The translations under genes were made by a program, and so were the position numbers. This document shows positions 16,114 to 25,069 of a DNA stretch of 64,000 nucleotides, one piece after another. The first letter of the stretch is position 1. Each line of letters starts with the position of its first letter. Where the stretch lies: NCBI GenBank assembly GCA_028819075.1, contig JAPPMM010000049.1, positions 124,001 to 188,000 on the forward strand, written 5' to 3'. The notes beneath the pieces were generated by a model that saw only the letters and a program-made list of their open reading frames with translations, made no database searches and was not told where the DNA came from. This DNA comes from Gammaproteobacteria bacterium. Lineage in GTDB: Bacteria; Gemmatimonadota; Gemmatimonadetes; Longimicrobiales; Gaopeijiaceae.

Positions 16114-17814
16114 CTACATGCCACCCATGCGCATGTCGATGAGCGACGGGTCGACCGCCCGGTAACCGGTCGATTCGATCCAGTCCATGTAGGACTCTTC
16201 GATGTTGTGGTTCGTGTCGTTCTCCGACACCGGCAGCGGGAAGCACATCATGAGCGGATCTTCCGGCACGTTGTAGCGCTGGGCCAGCGGTGTCGGAATG
16301 AACTCGAGGTGATTGTACTTGCCGGGCGTGAGCTCTCCGCCGGGCCCTGAAGACGGGGCGATGGACTCGGGGTTGGAGCGCCAGCGCCAGCGGTCGCCGA
16401 AGCGGCGTCCCTCCATGCTGAACTCGACGTACCGCTCGAACTTCAAGTACGTCCAGGCTTCTTCGGCGCTCATCGCGTGGAGGGCGTCCATCATGCGGTC
16501 GCCGAGCATCATGTTGCCCATCGGGGTCATGTCGGCGCCTTCGGTGAAGTCCTGAAGCTCATAGCCGAACTGGTCGAAATAGGCGGCCAGATCCGGGTTG
16601 GCGTCCCAGTCCACCTGCTCGTCCGGATGCAGCCTGAGGTCGAACTTGTTCTGATCAGTCATGTCGATCGGATAGACCGGCGTCGAGGTGCGCACGTTAT
16701 TGATGTGCGCCATGGCCGCCTGCCAGTTGCCGTTCCGCAGCTCCACCTCCGCTTTGATCAACTCCATCTCGCGTCCGTCCACGAGGTCGATCTGCAGCTG
16801 TTCCCGCTGCTGCGCGCGGTCGGGCTCGAAGAAGAGGAATTCCCTCTCTGGATTTCGGGGCGCGATGCCCTTGAGCGGATAGAACATGGGCACGAGCGAC
16901 ACCCAGGTGGGCCGGGCCGGATGGGTTTGTCCGCGAACTGCGGCCGGCTTGCCCGCGGGAACCTCCCGGGAGCCATTGTCGTAGCCCCACGCGACGCGCG
17001 AGTCGCCCGTCAGGAGGAAGTGCTCGCCCGCCGGCGTGCCCCAGAACGAGAGTGACTGGAAGCCCAGGCTCTCCACGTGCCCGTAGACGTAGTAGTACTC
17101 GCCGCCGAAGCCCGAATAGGTGGTCAGGAACTTGAAGTCGAACGGTACCTGACCGGCATCGGCCCCGGCCCCGGCATAATCGCCCTTGAAGAGCTTGGCC
17201 GCGGCTCTGGCACCCACGGCCGCCGTCACCAGGTCGCTCATACCCGCGGACTGACCGACCGTAACCGCGTTGTTGAACGCTTCGATGGCGCGGTCGAAGT
17301 AGGCGAGCTTGGGCTCCGGTGAGCCCCCGTCGAAGATGGCGGTGCAGGCGTTCTCGCCCAGATAACGGCTGGCGAGCCCCGCCCAGAAGTGGGCCTGCGC
17401 GAGGGGCGGATAGGAGCCGGGATTACTGATTCCGCTGTCTTCACGGTTGAAGCGGCGGACGGCTTCCTCGCCAACCCAGCGTGCACGCTGGAGGCGACCC
17501 CAGCCTCCGCGTCCGTCGTAGTTGTCGTTGAGCCAGGCGACTTCCTCCTCGGGACGGACGCCCGCCGACCCGGTGTGGCCGCTCGCGTGGATATCGTGGG
17601 TGATGGCGCCGCCCAGCAACGCGTAGGTCCCGAACCCTTCCTGAACGCCGCGGATCGCGCCGTTCACGATGCCCTGGTACGCTCCCTCCAGGTTGAGGGT
17701 TGCATCCTGGACGGGCCCGGGGTTGGTGACCGCCAGGTCGCAGGCGGAGAAGACCGCGACCGCCGCAACCAGGCTACCAGTCAACATCCTCTTCGTAAGT
17801 CGTCTTACAATCAT
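16114..17814 (-). CDS. SusD/RagB-type outer-membrane lipoprotein, cassette 2 region
   Basis: 566 residues. The lipoprotein signal ends FSAC with cysteine 25, followed by DLAVTNPGPV, the usual start of mature SusD-like proteins in this phylum. Helical TPR-like segments follow (YLGENACTAIFDGG, FDRAIEAFNNAV), and near the C-terminus LKFERYVEFSMEGRRFGD, a characteristic SusD segment. SusD lipoproteins cap the SusC channel and capture substrate (glycans or peptides). The start has AGGAGG. It follows SusC by 111 bases in the usual SusC-SusD order. The substrate is not readable. Confidence 0.88.
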   Translation of the reverse strand: MIVRRLTKRMLTGSLVAAVAVFSACDLAVTNPGPVQDATLNLEGAYQGIVNGAIRGVQEGFGTYALLGGAITHDIHASGHTGSAGVRPEEEVAWLNDNYDGRGGWGRLQRARWVGEEAVRRFNREDSGISNPGSYPPLAQAHFWAGLASRYLGENACTAIFDGGSPEPKLAYFDRAIEAFNNAVTVGQSAGMSDLVTAAVGARAAAKLFKGDYAGAGADAGQVPFDFKFLTTYSGFGGEYYYVYGHVESLGFQSLSFWGTPAGEHFLLTGDSRVAWGYDNGSREVPAGKPAAVRGQTHPARPTWVSLVPMFYPLKGIAPRNPEREFLFFEPDRAQQREQLQIDLVDGREMELIKAEVELRNGNWQAAMAHINNVRTSTPVYPIDMTDQNKFDLRLHPDEQVDWDANPDLAAYFDQFGYELQDFTEGADMTPMGNMMLGDRMMDALHAMSAEEAWTYLKFERYVEFSMEGRRFGDRWRWRSNPESIAPSSGPGGELTPGKYNHLEFIPTPLAQRYNVPEDPLMMCFPLPVSENDTNHNIEESYMDWIESTGYRAVDPSLIDMRMGGM

Positions 17815-17925
17815 TTTCTAGTCCTCCTTGCCTTGCGGCATCCAAAACTCCTCGTTCTCGAACCAGGAGAATCCGATTCCCCGACCCTCGAGCCGGGAGA
17901 ACCGGGCTCTCTCAGGCGCGGATTA

Positions 17926-20900
17926 TCAGAAGACCGCCCGCAGCGAAACGGTGAAGTAGGAAGCCGGCGGCAGCGTCTCGTCGATGCCCTTCACCAGGTC
18001 GTGCCGGAACTCGCCCCTGGAGCCGGCGCTGATGCTGTTCTCGTTCTGCTCCGGATGGCCCGTAATCAGGTTCTTGTGGGTCCAGAAGGCCACGTTGCGG
18101 CCCGAGATGGTCAGGTCGGCGCGGCTGGCCCAGGTGGTCAGGCTGGGAAGCAGGCTCGAGATCGGAATCGACAGCGTCACGTCGCGGAGTTCGGCGTAGT
18201 CGGACTCGGAGTTGGCGTAGTCATATCGCCGCATGCCGAAGCACTGGGCAACTTCCCAGGCGTACATGTCCGCCGGGCGGGTGCCGGGCCACGGGGGTCC
18301 CGGGTTGGATCCGAGCTCGCCCTGGACCCAGCCGGAGTCCACCTTGCGGTAGGCGTCGTAGCACTTGGGGTGGGCGATGGTGCGCCCGGTGGCGCCGGCC
18401 TCGAAGTAGTTGGAGATCCAGCCGCCGTGCAGGTACTCGCCGCGAGCGGAGAGGCTGATCCCGCCAGGCAGGTCGAAGGACGTGCTCCCCGTCCACATGT
18501 AGGGCGGGTTGGCGGGACCGTAGACGGCGCGTCCGTCGGAGAAGACGGGATCGGCCAGGTCGTTGTGGTTCATGACCCGGTAGGCGTTGATCACGGGCAC
18601 CGGCTCGCCCTCGATCACCCAGCCGTACTCGCCGACGCCGAACGGGGCGGAGCCACCGAGGTCGAGCGTCTTGCTGAAGTTGGTGGCGATGCCGAGGCCG
18701 AGATCCCAGCGGAACGAGCGCATGTCCAGCACCGTGGTGTTGGTCATGAGTTCGTAGCCCTTGTTCTCCAGCTCGCCCACGTTGGTGAGCTGGGAGGCCC
18801 AGTTCCCCTCGCTGTCGGGCGAGGTGACGAAGAACAGGGCATCCGAGGTTCTCTGGCGATAGTAGGTGACCTCGGCGCTGAAGCGGCCGTCCAGCCAGGC
18901 GCCGTCCATGCCGAACTCGTACTCGGTGGTGCGCTCGGGGCCCAGCGCGTCGTTGCCCGGGCGGGACGGCCAGTAGGCCTGCTCGCCACCTGTGCCGTAA
19001 CCGATCGCGCTCCAGGTGCGCACCTTGTCGAATGCGCCGGGAGCGCGGCCGGCGAGGCCGTAGGCGCCGCGGAGCTTCACCTGGCCGAACGTCTCGGGCC
19101 AGAATGGCTCGTCCGAGATGACGTAGGAGGCGCTGACCTTCGGGTAGACGTCGAAGCGGAAGTCGTCGCCGAGGAGTGCGAAGCCGACCTCCTCACCGAA
19201 GGCGCTGTTGCCGTCCACGCGGGCGCCGACGGTCAGGAAGTACTTGTCGTCGATGCCGAACTGGTTCTGGGCGAAGAAGCCGCCCGTGACGATGCGCAGC
19301 CGGTTCTGGCTGATGCTCTGACGCGTGGCGCCGATCGACAGCGTGAAGTCGCCCGGACCGGGGTAGTGGCGCACCACGTTCTCGGTGTTCTCGATCTCGT
19401 TCTCGACGCCCTGGGCGCCGAACGAGAGCGTGTTGCGGATGTTGTCGGCGAGGTTGAAGCCCCAGCTGCCGACGTAGTCGAAGCTCACCACCGTGTTCTG
19501 CGACATGCCGCGCCGCTGCTCTCCGCCCTGAATGTAGTCGGAGAAGTCGCTCATGATGCCGATGGGGCAGAGCCAGCAGTGCTGCTGATCGTTGAAGTGG
19601 TCGTCCTGGGAGAAGTCGTACCCGAGGGTGAGGCGGTGCGTGAAGTCGGTGCCCGGGGTGTAGTTGACCGTCAGGCCGGTGACCGCGCGGGTGATCTGGT
19701 TGTTGTAGTCCTCCGAGAGCAGGAGGCGGAGCGTCTCCTGGTCGCGGCGCCCGGCCATGTAGTTCCGGGGGCCGCGGATGGCGGACATCATGATCGACGT
19801 CACCGAGTTGCCCATCTGCGCCTGCTGCAGGTTCGTGCGCGCCAGCGTGTTGTTGAACTGGATGAGCACGTCCTCGTGCGGCCGGAAGGTGGTGTTGGCA
19901 CGGAGATTCAGCCTGTTCTCGGAATCGGTCTCCACCGCGCCGATGTTGTCGCTCCACGCCGCGGACACGAAGTAGCCGATGTCGCCGGTGCCGCCCCGGA
20001 CCTGCATGGAGTAGCGCTGGCGGTGCCCGTTCCGGAAGACCTGGTCGAGCCACAGGTAGGGCACCTCATCGGTCCCGAAGGGACGGAAGTAGGAGTAGCC
20101 CTGCTGCACCTCTGCGGTCCACTGCGGGGCGCCCTGGCCGCCCTGCTTGGTGAAGATCTGGATCACGCCGGCCGCCGCCTCGGTGCCGTACAGCGTGGTG
20201 GCCGCGGGCCCCTTGATGACCTCGATGCGGTCGATGTCGTCGGGGTTCAGGTCGTTGAGCGGGCTGTAGGGATCCTCGGCCCCGTTCTGGCTCGAGGTCG
20301 GCTCGCTCTTGGCGCGCATCCCGTCGATGTAGATGAGGGGCTGGTTGCTGAGGGCGACGCTCACGTTGCCGCGCAGGCGGATGTCGGCGCCCGAACCGGA
20401 GTTGCCGGAGCTGAACTGGATGCGCGCGCCGGAGACGCGGGCCTGCAGGAGCTGGCCGACGTCGGTCACGGGCTCGGCGACCTCGGCGATGTTGACCTGC
20501 TCGATCGCGTTGCCGACCTCGCGCCGCCTGGCCTGGCCCGCGGTCCCGGTGACGACGATCTCGTCGAAGTCGATGACCTCTTCGTTCAGCCCGAAGTCGG
20601 CGGTCGTCGCCTGGTCGTCGGCGACCGTGACCTCCTGCGCCGCGCTGGTGTAGCCGATCAGCTCGACACGCAGGGTGTGGGTGCCCGCCGGCACGTTGAT
20701 GATGAGATACCGCCCCGACGCGTTGGTGAGCCCGCCGAGCCCGGTGCCATCGATGAACACCTGGGCGGCGGAAAGCGGACGGCCGGAGCCGGCGTCCGTC
20801 ACCAGTCCGGTGAGGGAGCCCACAATGGGGGTCGCCTCCAGGGTGCGGATTCCCAGGGCGTTGCCGAGAGACCTGGCGGCCCGGTCCACCGCCTGGGCGC

Positions 20901-20994
20901 TCACATCGCCGTTCGCGGGCACCTGTGCCTCCGCGAACGACCACGATGTGGCCCCCAGCAGCAGAGTAAGGGTTAGTAGCCTGATGACTCGCAT
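17926..20994 (-). CDS. SusC/RagA-type TonB-linked outer-membrane transporter
   Basis: 1022 residues from ATG 20994, chosen for its AAGGAGAG site and Sec signal. A carboxypeptidase-regulatory-like domain (LTGLVTDAGSGRPLSAAQVF) is followed by the segment IVVTGTAGQARRREVG, a plug (SNQPLIYIDG, IDRIEVIKGPAATTLYGTEA) and a beta-barrel to the C-terminus ending in a terminal aromatic (SLRAVF). With SusD it forms a lidded transporter for oligomeric nutrients. It lies 258 bases after the small lipoprotein of cassette 2, so it may have its own promoter. It is paralogous to the SusC at 34867-37785. Confidence 0.9.
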   Translation of the reverse strand: MRVIRLLTLTLLLGATSWSFAEAQVPANGDVSAQAVDRAARSLGNALGIRTLEATPIVGSLTGLVTDAGSGRPLSAAQVFIDGTGLGGLTNASGRYLIINVPAGTHTLRVELIGYTSAAQEVTVADDQATTADFGLNEEVIDFDEIVVTGTAGQARRREVGNAIEQVNIAEVAEPVTDVGQLLQARVSGARIQFSSGNSGSGADIRLRGNVSVALSNQPLIYIDGMRAKSEPTSSQNGAEDPYSPLNDLNPDDIDRIEVIKGPAATTLYGTEAAAGVIQIFTKQGGQGAPQWTAEVQQGYSYFRPFGTDEVPYLWLDQVFRNGHRQRYSMQVRGGTGDIGYFVSAAWSDNIGAVETDSENRLNLRANTTFRPHEDVLIQFNNTLARTNLQQAQMGNSVTSIMMSAIRGPRNYMAGRRDQETLRLLLSEDYNNQITRAVTGLTVNYTPGTDFTHRLTLGYDFSQDDHFNDQQHCWLCPIGIMSDFSDYIQGGEQRRGMSQNTVVSFDYVGSWGFNLADNIRNTLSFGAQGVENEIENTENVVRHYPGPGDFTLSIGATRQSISQNRLRIVTGGFFAQNQFGIDDKYFLTVGARVDGNSAFGEEVGFALLGDDFRFDVYPKVSASYVISDEPFWPETFGQVKLRGAYGLAGRAPGAFDKVRTWSAIGYGTGGEQAYWPSRPGNDALGPERTTEYEFGMDGAWLDGRFSAEVTYYRQRTSDALFFVTSPDSEGNWASQLTNVGELENKGYELMTNTTVLDMRSFRWDLGLGIATNFSKTLDLGGSAPFGVGEYGWVIEGEPVPVINAYRVMNHNDLADPVFSDGRAVYGPANPPYMWTGSTSFDLPGGISLSARGEYLHGGWISNYFEAGATGRTIAHPKCYDAYRKVDSGWVQGELGSNPGPPWPGTRPADMYAWEVAQCFGMRRYDYANSESDYAELRDVTLSIPISSLLPSLTTWASRADLTISGRNVAFWTHKNLITGHPEQNENSISAGSRGEFRHDLVKGIDETLPPASYFTVSLRAVF

Positions 20995-21252
20995 AACACT
21001 CTCCTTCTCTGGGGTGGCTTCCCGCCACCGTTTAAAGTCCCCTCCGCCCCCTCCCGGAACGACCGCCACCTGAGCCAGTGCGCGTAAGGTACACACAGCC
21101 CTGCCCGGCCTCCGGGTGCAACCCGATCAGAATGGACGCCCTTCGCGTGACGCGCAAGGGGCCCCCTGTTGTCGATTCGCTGAAGACCGTCAGCCCCGGG
21201 TTACGCCTGAACCTTTTCGGAGCCTGGACGCAATGGCTCGGCAGTCGGCTAC

Positions 21253-21762
21253 CTACGGGACGGCGATCGAAAAAAGCCGCAGGCCGATCATGTTCTCCGG
21301 GTCTATGTCCGGGTTGTCCGTCGTGCCGGCCGGAATCACGCCGCCCCGGATCATGAGTGCGAACGCGCCCACGCCCGCAGCGACGGTGATGATGGTGTTG
21401 TTGCGGTCGAACTCCCTGACCGCCGCCTCCTGAATCGCGCGGGTATCGATCCGGGTGGTCAGCACCGACGCCCCGGCGCCCCGGAGCTGGATGGTCAGGG
21501 TTCCGGCGGAGATCTCTGCCACCCGGCCGCTGATGCGGTTGCCGGACAGGTTCATCATCTGGACCGGAAATCCCTCCATGGCGGCCTGGTTCATCACTCG
21601 TCCGAAGGCTTCCTGGTCGAGGACAAAGCGCGCCTGCTGGTCGGGGGCAATCGTCTCCAGCGGCACCGTCGAGTAGGAAAAGCACCCTCCGACGGCGAGG
21701 AGAAGCACCGACATGGCCGCGAGATTGCCGCACCGGCGCAGTACACACGTGGTTGCAGTCAT
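21253..21762 (-). CDS. Small lipoprotein of unknown function, cassette 2
   Basis: 169 residues with the lipobox VGGC (cysteine 27) and a good AGGAGGGAG site. The mature protein starts FSYSTVPLETIAPDQQARF and continues with a short beta-rich part (NLSGNRISGRVAEISAGTL) and a late hydrophobic segment (IITVAAGVGAFALMI). It resembles the lipoprotein at 31724-32209 (CYTYTQVGVEAVAPGEAVRL, then WVSVAVGAALGVGLLL), so the two are likely distant paralogues. Function is unknown. It follows the cassette 2 ankyrin gene by 52 bases and probably shares its transcript, which makes it a candidate extra component. Confidence 0.75.
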   Translation of the reverse strand: MTATTCVLRRCGNLAAMSVLLLAVGGCFSYSTVPLETIAPDQQARFVLDQEAFGRVMNQAAMEGFPVQMMNLSGNRISGRVAEISAGTLTIQLRGAGASVLTTRIDTRAIQEAAVREFDRNNTIITVAAGVGAFALMIRGGVIPAGTTDNPDIDPENMIGLRLFSIAVP

Positions 21763-21814
21763 TCGTTTTCTCCCTCCTGGAATCCGCGGGAGAACCCTGA
21801 GCAGGGCTCCCGGG

Positions 21815-23575
21815 TCAGCAGGCGACGCAGTTGTTGTTGTTGTGGGATCCGAGCGACTCGAGCAGTTCGACCGTGCTCGGGAAGGGCAGGATGCGCTGTA
21901 CCGGACCGTTCGCCATGTCGGCGGTGGTCTGGCCGCTCCGGCTCACGGCGGTGACGTCGGCGCCCTGGCTGACCAGGTAGAGGATCAGCTCGTTGTCTCC
22001 CCGGGCGGCGGCGTGGTGCACGGCGGTGTAGCCGTTGCGGTCGCGGGCGTTTACGTCGGCGCCCAGCTCCTCGACCAGGTAGCGCACCGCGGGAACCCAC
22101 GCCTCGGGTACGTGGCGGTGGACGTTGGCGGCGAAGCCTTCGCCGTAGGTGATGCCCGACGCCGCGTGGATGGGCCAGGAACCTGGTCCGCCGATCGGGA
22201 CGGGGGGCAGCCCGGACATGTCGGCACGGCCGCCGCGGCGGAAGCGCCTCGGGGCGTTCACCGTGGGGATGTGGGGGTCGGCCCCGTGCGCCACCAGCAG
22301 CTTCATCGCCGTGACGTCAAGAGCGAATGCCGCTCTCCAGAAGGGCGTCGCGCCCATGCGGTCGACGCTCAGGAAGCTGCGCCCGAACTCCGTGTACCAC
22401 AGGGTCTTGTGGAGGCGCACGTTGGGGTCGGCGCCACCCTCCAGGAAGGCTTCCATCAAATCCAGGTAGGTGGTCTCCTGCTGGGTGTAGTCGGTCGGCT
22501 GCGGATGCCGTGACTTGGGGATCCACTGGGTGTTGAGGACCCCGTACAGGGGGGTCGCCCCGGCGTCGCTCGCCAGGGTGATGTCGGCGCCGCGCTCGAA
22601 AAGGACCCGGGCAAGGTCGAAGTGCCCGTTCAGCGTGGCCATGAGGAGCGGGCTGGTACCGTCTCCGGCGCTCACCCGGTCGATGTCGGCACCCCGGTCG
22701 AGGAGCGCCTCGGCGGCGGCACGCCGGCCGTCGCGCACGGCCATCAGCAGCGCGGTGAGCCCGCCGTAGTGGCCGACCAGGTCCGCGTGGGAGAGCGGCT
22801 GGGGCACCGTCCGGTCAAGGTCGCGCGCCAGCGATGGCGGGGGCTCGTCCGGGTTCAGGAGGGTGCTGACCGTGGGCTCGGGCTGGGCCTGGGCAGGGCG
22901 CCCGCCGCCGGTCCCGCCCTGCAGCTGCTGTAGCGCCTCCACCCGCTCGTCGCGGCGTCGCTGCGCCTCGCGGTCTTCTCCGTCACGCGCCGCGATGTCG
23001 ATCACGCGGGCGGTCATGGAGGGATCCGCCCCGCCGTCGATGAGGGCGTGGATGGCTCCGGCGCGGTCGGTCGCCGCCGCGAACATGAGGGGCGTCTGCC
23101 CCCAAGCGGATTCCGTCGCGTTCGGATCTGCGCCGTGGTCGATCAGCGTCTCTACGGCTTCACCGCTGCCGGCGGCGGCGGCGAAGTGCAGCGCGGTGGC
23201 GCCTCCGGTGGTGGTGGCGGCGCGCGGGTTCGATCCCGCCTCGAGAAACGCACGCACGACTTCCGCGCTTCCGGCCTTGGCCGCCAGGTGCAGGGGGGTG
23301 TAGCCGCCCAGCCGGGTGACCGCGGACAGGTTCGCTCCGGCGCTGAGCAGCAGTTCGGCGGTGGCGGCGCTGCCGTTCTCGGCCGCCCAGTGCAGCGCGG
23401 TCATGCCATCGCCCTGGGCACCGTTGACGTCGGCACCCTGGTTGATCAGCGAGCGCACCGCATCCAGGTCGCCGCGCATGGCGGCGTCCGCGACCGGGGA
23501 GTCCGGCGGCGGCGCGGCGGCCAGGACCACGAGGGTCAGAAGCAGCGTGGCAATCGTGCGCGGAAGCTGTATCAT
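21815..23575 (-). CDS. Secreted ankyrin-repeat protein, cassette 2
   Basis: 586 residues from ATG 23575, preferred over 23590 because GGAGAGGAAGG precedes it directly. A Sec signal (LLLTLVVLAAAPPPDSP) is followed by ankyrin repeats (GDGMTALHWAAENGSAA, GGYTPLHLAAKAG), a Gly/Gln/Pro-rich linker where copies 1 and 3 have acidic runs, a second repeat block, and the shared closing block (PIHAASGITYG, VHHAAARGD, TADMANGP). It ends NNNNCVAC. The 24-51 base gaps to its neighbours indicate one transcript with the DUF1592-type and DUF1552 genes. A binding partner is expected but unknown. Confidence 0.85.
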   Translation of the reverse strand: MIQLPRTIATLLLTLVVLAAAPPPDSPVADAAMRGDLDAVRSLINQGADVNGAQGDGMTALHWAAENGSAATAELLLSAGANLSAVTRLGGYTPLHLAAKAGSAEVVRAFLEAGSNPRAATTTGGATALHFAAAAGSGEAVETLIDHGADPNATESAWGQTPLMFAAATDRAGAIHALIDGGADPSMTARVIDIAARDGEDREAQRRRDERVEALQQLQGGTGGGRPAQAQPEPTVSTLLNPDEPPPSLARDLDRTVPQPLSHADLVGHYGGLTALLMAVRDGRRAAAEALLDRGADIDRVSAGDGTSPLLMATLNGHFDLARVLFERGADITLASDAGATPLYGVLNTQWIPKSRHPQPTDYTQQETTYLDLMEAFLEGGADPNVRLHKTLWYTEFGRSFLSVDRMGATPFWRAAFALDVTAMKLLVAHGADPHIPTVNAPRRFRRGGRADMSGLPPVPIGGPGSWPIHAASGITYGEGFAANVHRHVPEAWVPAVRYLVEELGADVNARDRNGYTAVHHAAARGDNELILYLVSQGADVTAVSRSGQTTADMANGPVQRILPFPSTVELLESLGSHNNNNCVAC

Positions 23576-23626
23576 CGCCTTCCTCTCCATCGGAATGCGC
23601 TCGTTCTCAGGAAATGTTCTGTGACT

Positions 23627-25045
23627 TCAAGAGCTGCTTTGTGCGGCCAGCACGCCCGGCATCCCCAGAGGGAACGCGCTGGTGCTGTCGCCGAAGCTGG
23701 TCACGTCGTCGTGGCCGAGGGCGTGCAGCAGGCTCAGCATGACGTTGGCCATGGGCGTACCGTCGGGAGCCTTGAGATGCAGGTTGCCCTGGACCTTGCC
23801 GTTGGACCCGCCCAGGGTGATCAGCGGGCATCTGCGGTGGTTGTGCAGGTTCCCGTCGGCCATGGGCGAGCCGTAGACGATCATGGTCTTGTCGAGCAGG
23901 TGCGTGTCGCCCTCCATGTTCTCGCGCAGGCGGTCCATGAGGTAGGGCAGCATGCTCACGTGGTACTTGTTGATCGTGGCGAAGTCGAGCACCCCCTGCG
24001 GGTTTCCGCCGTGGTGCGACGCCGGATGGAAGGGCTTGTCGGTGCCGCTCTCGGGATAGACCCGCGAAGAGGCGTCCCTTCCCAGCTTGAAGGAGAAGAC
24101 GCGCGTCATGTCGGAGGCGAAGGCCAGCGCCTGCAGGTCGAACATCGTCTCGACGTGCTCGGTGAAGGAGTCCGGGACCCCGGCGGGGGCTTCGGGGAGC
24201 TCCCGCGGCTCTCCGCTGGTGTTGTGCGCCTCGATGCGCTCGATGCGGCGTTCGATCTCGCGCACGTTCTCCAGGTACTGGTCGATGCGCTGCCGGTCCG
24301 AGGGCCGGAGATCCTGCTTCAACCTGGCCACGTCGCGGGCGATCCAGTCGAGGATGCTGCGGCTGGTGCGGCGCCGGGCGGCGCGCTCCTCCGCGGTTCC
24401 GCCTGCGCCGAAGAGCTGGTCGAACGCGATGCGCGGATCGCGGATCATCGGCAGCGGCTCGGTGGGGGAGGCCCAACTGATGGTGTCGGTGTAGACGCAG
24501 GCGTAGCCGTACGCACACCCGCCGGCCTGATCCACGTTCTCGATGCAGAGCTGCATGGACGGGATCGGCGTCTCCTGCCCGAAGCGCCGGGCGTGCAACT
24601 GGTCGAGCGAGGTGCCGACGTAGACGTCGGAGGCCTCGGTCTGCTTGGGGTGCGCCTGCGTGAGGAAGACGGCGCTCGACCGGAAGTGGTCGCCGCCGAT
24701 CTCCTTGGGCTGGTAGGCCTCGGCGTTCGCGACGTCGGTGTTGCTGAAGATCGTCAGGTAGTCGCGATAGCGCTCCAGCGGGGCGAGCGAACTGGGGCCC
24801 AGATCGAAGTCGCTCCCCGTCGCGGCGGGAGACCAGAGGTTCTGGGTGGCGCCCCACTCGTTGGCGCCGGCCGACCCGTGGACGATCTCGATGGCAATGA
24901 GCCGGGTGGGATCGTCGTTGCGTGCCGCCCGCGACCAGGTGCGGCCCGCCGGGATCATGGCGTCGAGCATGGGCAGCGCGACGGTGGCGCCCACGCCCCG
25001 CAGGAAGGTGCGCCGGGGGATGTGCTTTCCGGTGATGAAGTGCAT
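23627..25045 (-). CDS. DUF1552 family protein, Tat-exported, cassette 2
   Basis: 472 residues from ATG 25045, which has GGAGA at proper spacing; a GTG at 25057 is an alternative. Twin-arginine signal PRRTFLRG. Conserved family blocks match copy 1: GGDHFRSSAVFLTQAHPKQT, the three-cysteine patch CIENVDQAGGCAYGYAC, FDLQALAFASDMTRVFSFK, and GSPMADGNLHNHRRCP. The family has no established reaction. It sits between the DUF1592-type gene (24 bases upstream) and the ankyrin gene (51 bases downstream). Confidence 0.88.
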   Translation of the reverse strand: MHFITGKHIPRRTFLRGVGATVALPMLDAMIPAGRTWSRAARNDDPTRLIAIEIVHGSAGANEWGATQNLWSPAATGSDFDLGPSSLAPLERYRDYLTIFSNTDVANAEAYQPKEIGGDHFRSSAVFLTQAHPKQTEASDVYVGTSLDQLHARRFGQETPIPSMQLCIENVDQAGGCAYGYACVYTDTISWASPTEPLPMIRDPRIAFDQLFGAGGTAEERAARRRTSRSILDWIARDVARLKQDLRPSDRQRIDQYLENVREIERRIERIEAHNTSGEPRELPEAPAGVPDSFTEHVETMFDLQALAFASDMTRVFSFKLGRDASSRVYPESGTDKPFHPASHHGGNPQGVLDFATINKYHVSMLPYLMDRLRENMEGDTHLLDKTMIVYGSPMADGNLHNHRRCPLITLGGSNGKVQGNLHLKAPDGTPMANVMLSLLHALGHDDVTSFGDSTSAFPLGMPGVLAAQSSS

Positions 25046-25069
25046 CGATGTCTCCACTGAAATGGCTTG

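Noticed and set aside
17815..17925. Terminator between SusC and SusD
   Set aside because: The GAGCC/GGCTC pairing there is imperfect and has no U-tract; SusC and SusD are normally co-transcribed.
17389..20976. Very long open frame opposite SusC
   Set aside because: It is antisense to the clearly coding SusC and SusD genes, has no recognisable domain and is Val/Gly/Ala-rich as expected from a GC-rich reverse frame.
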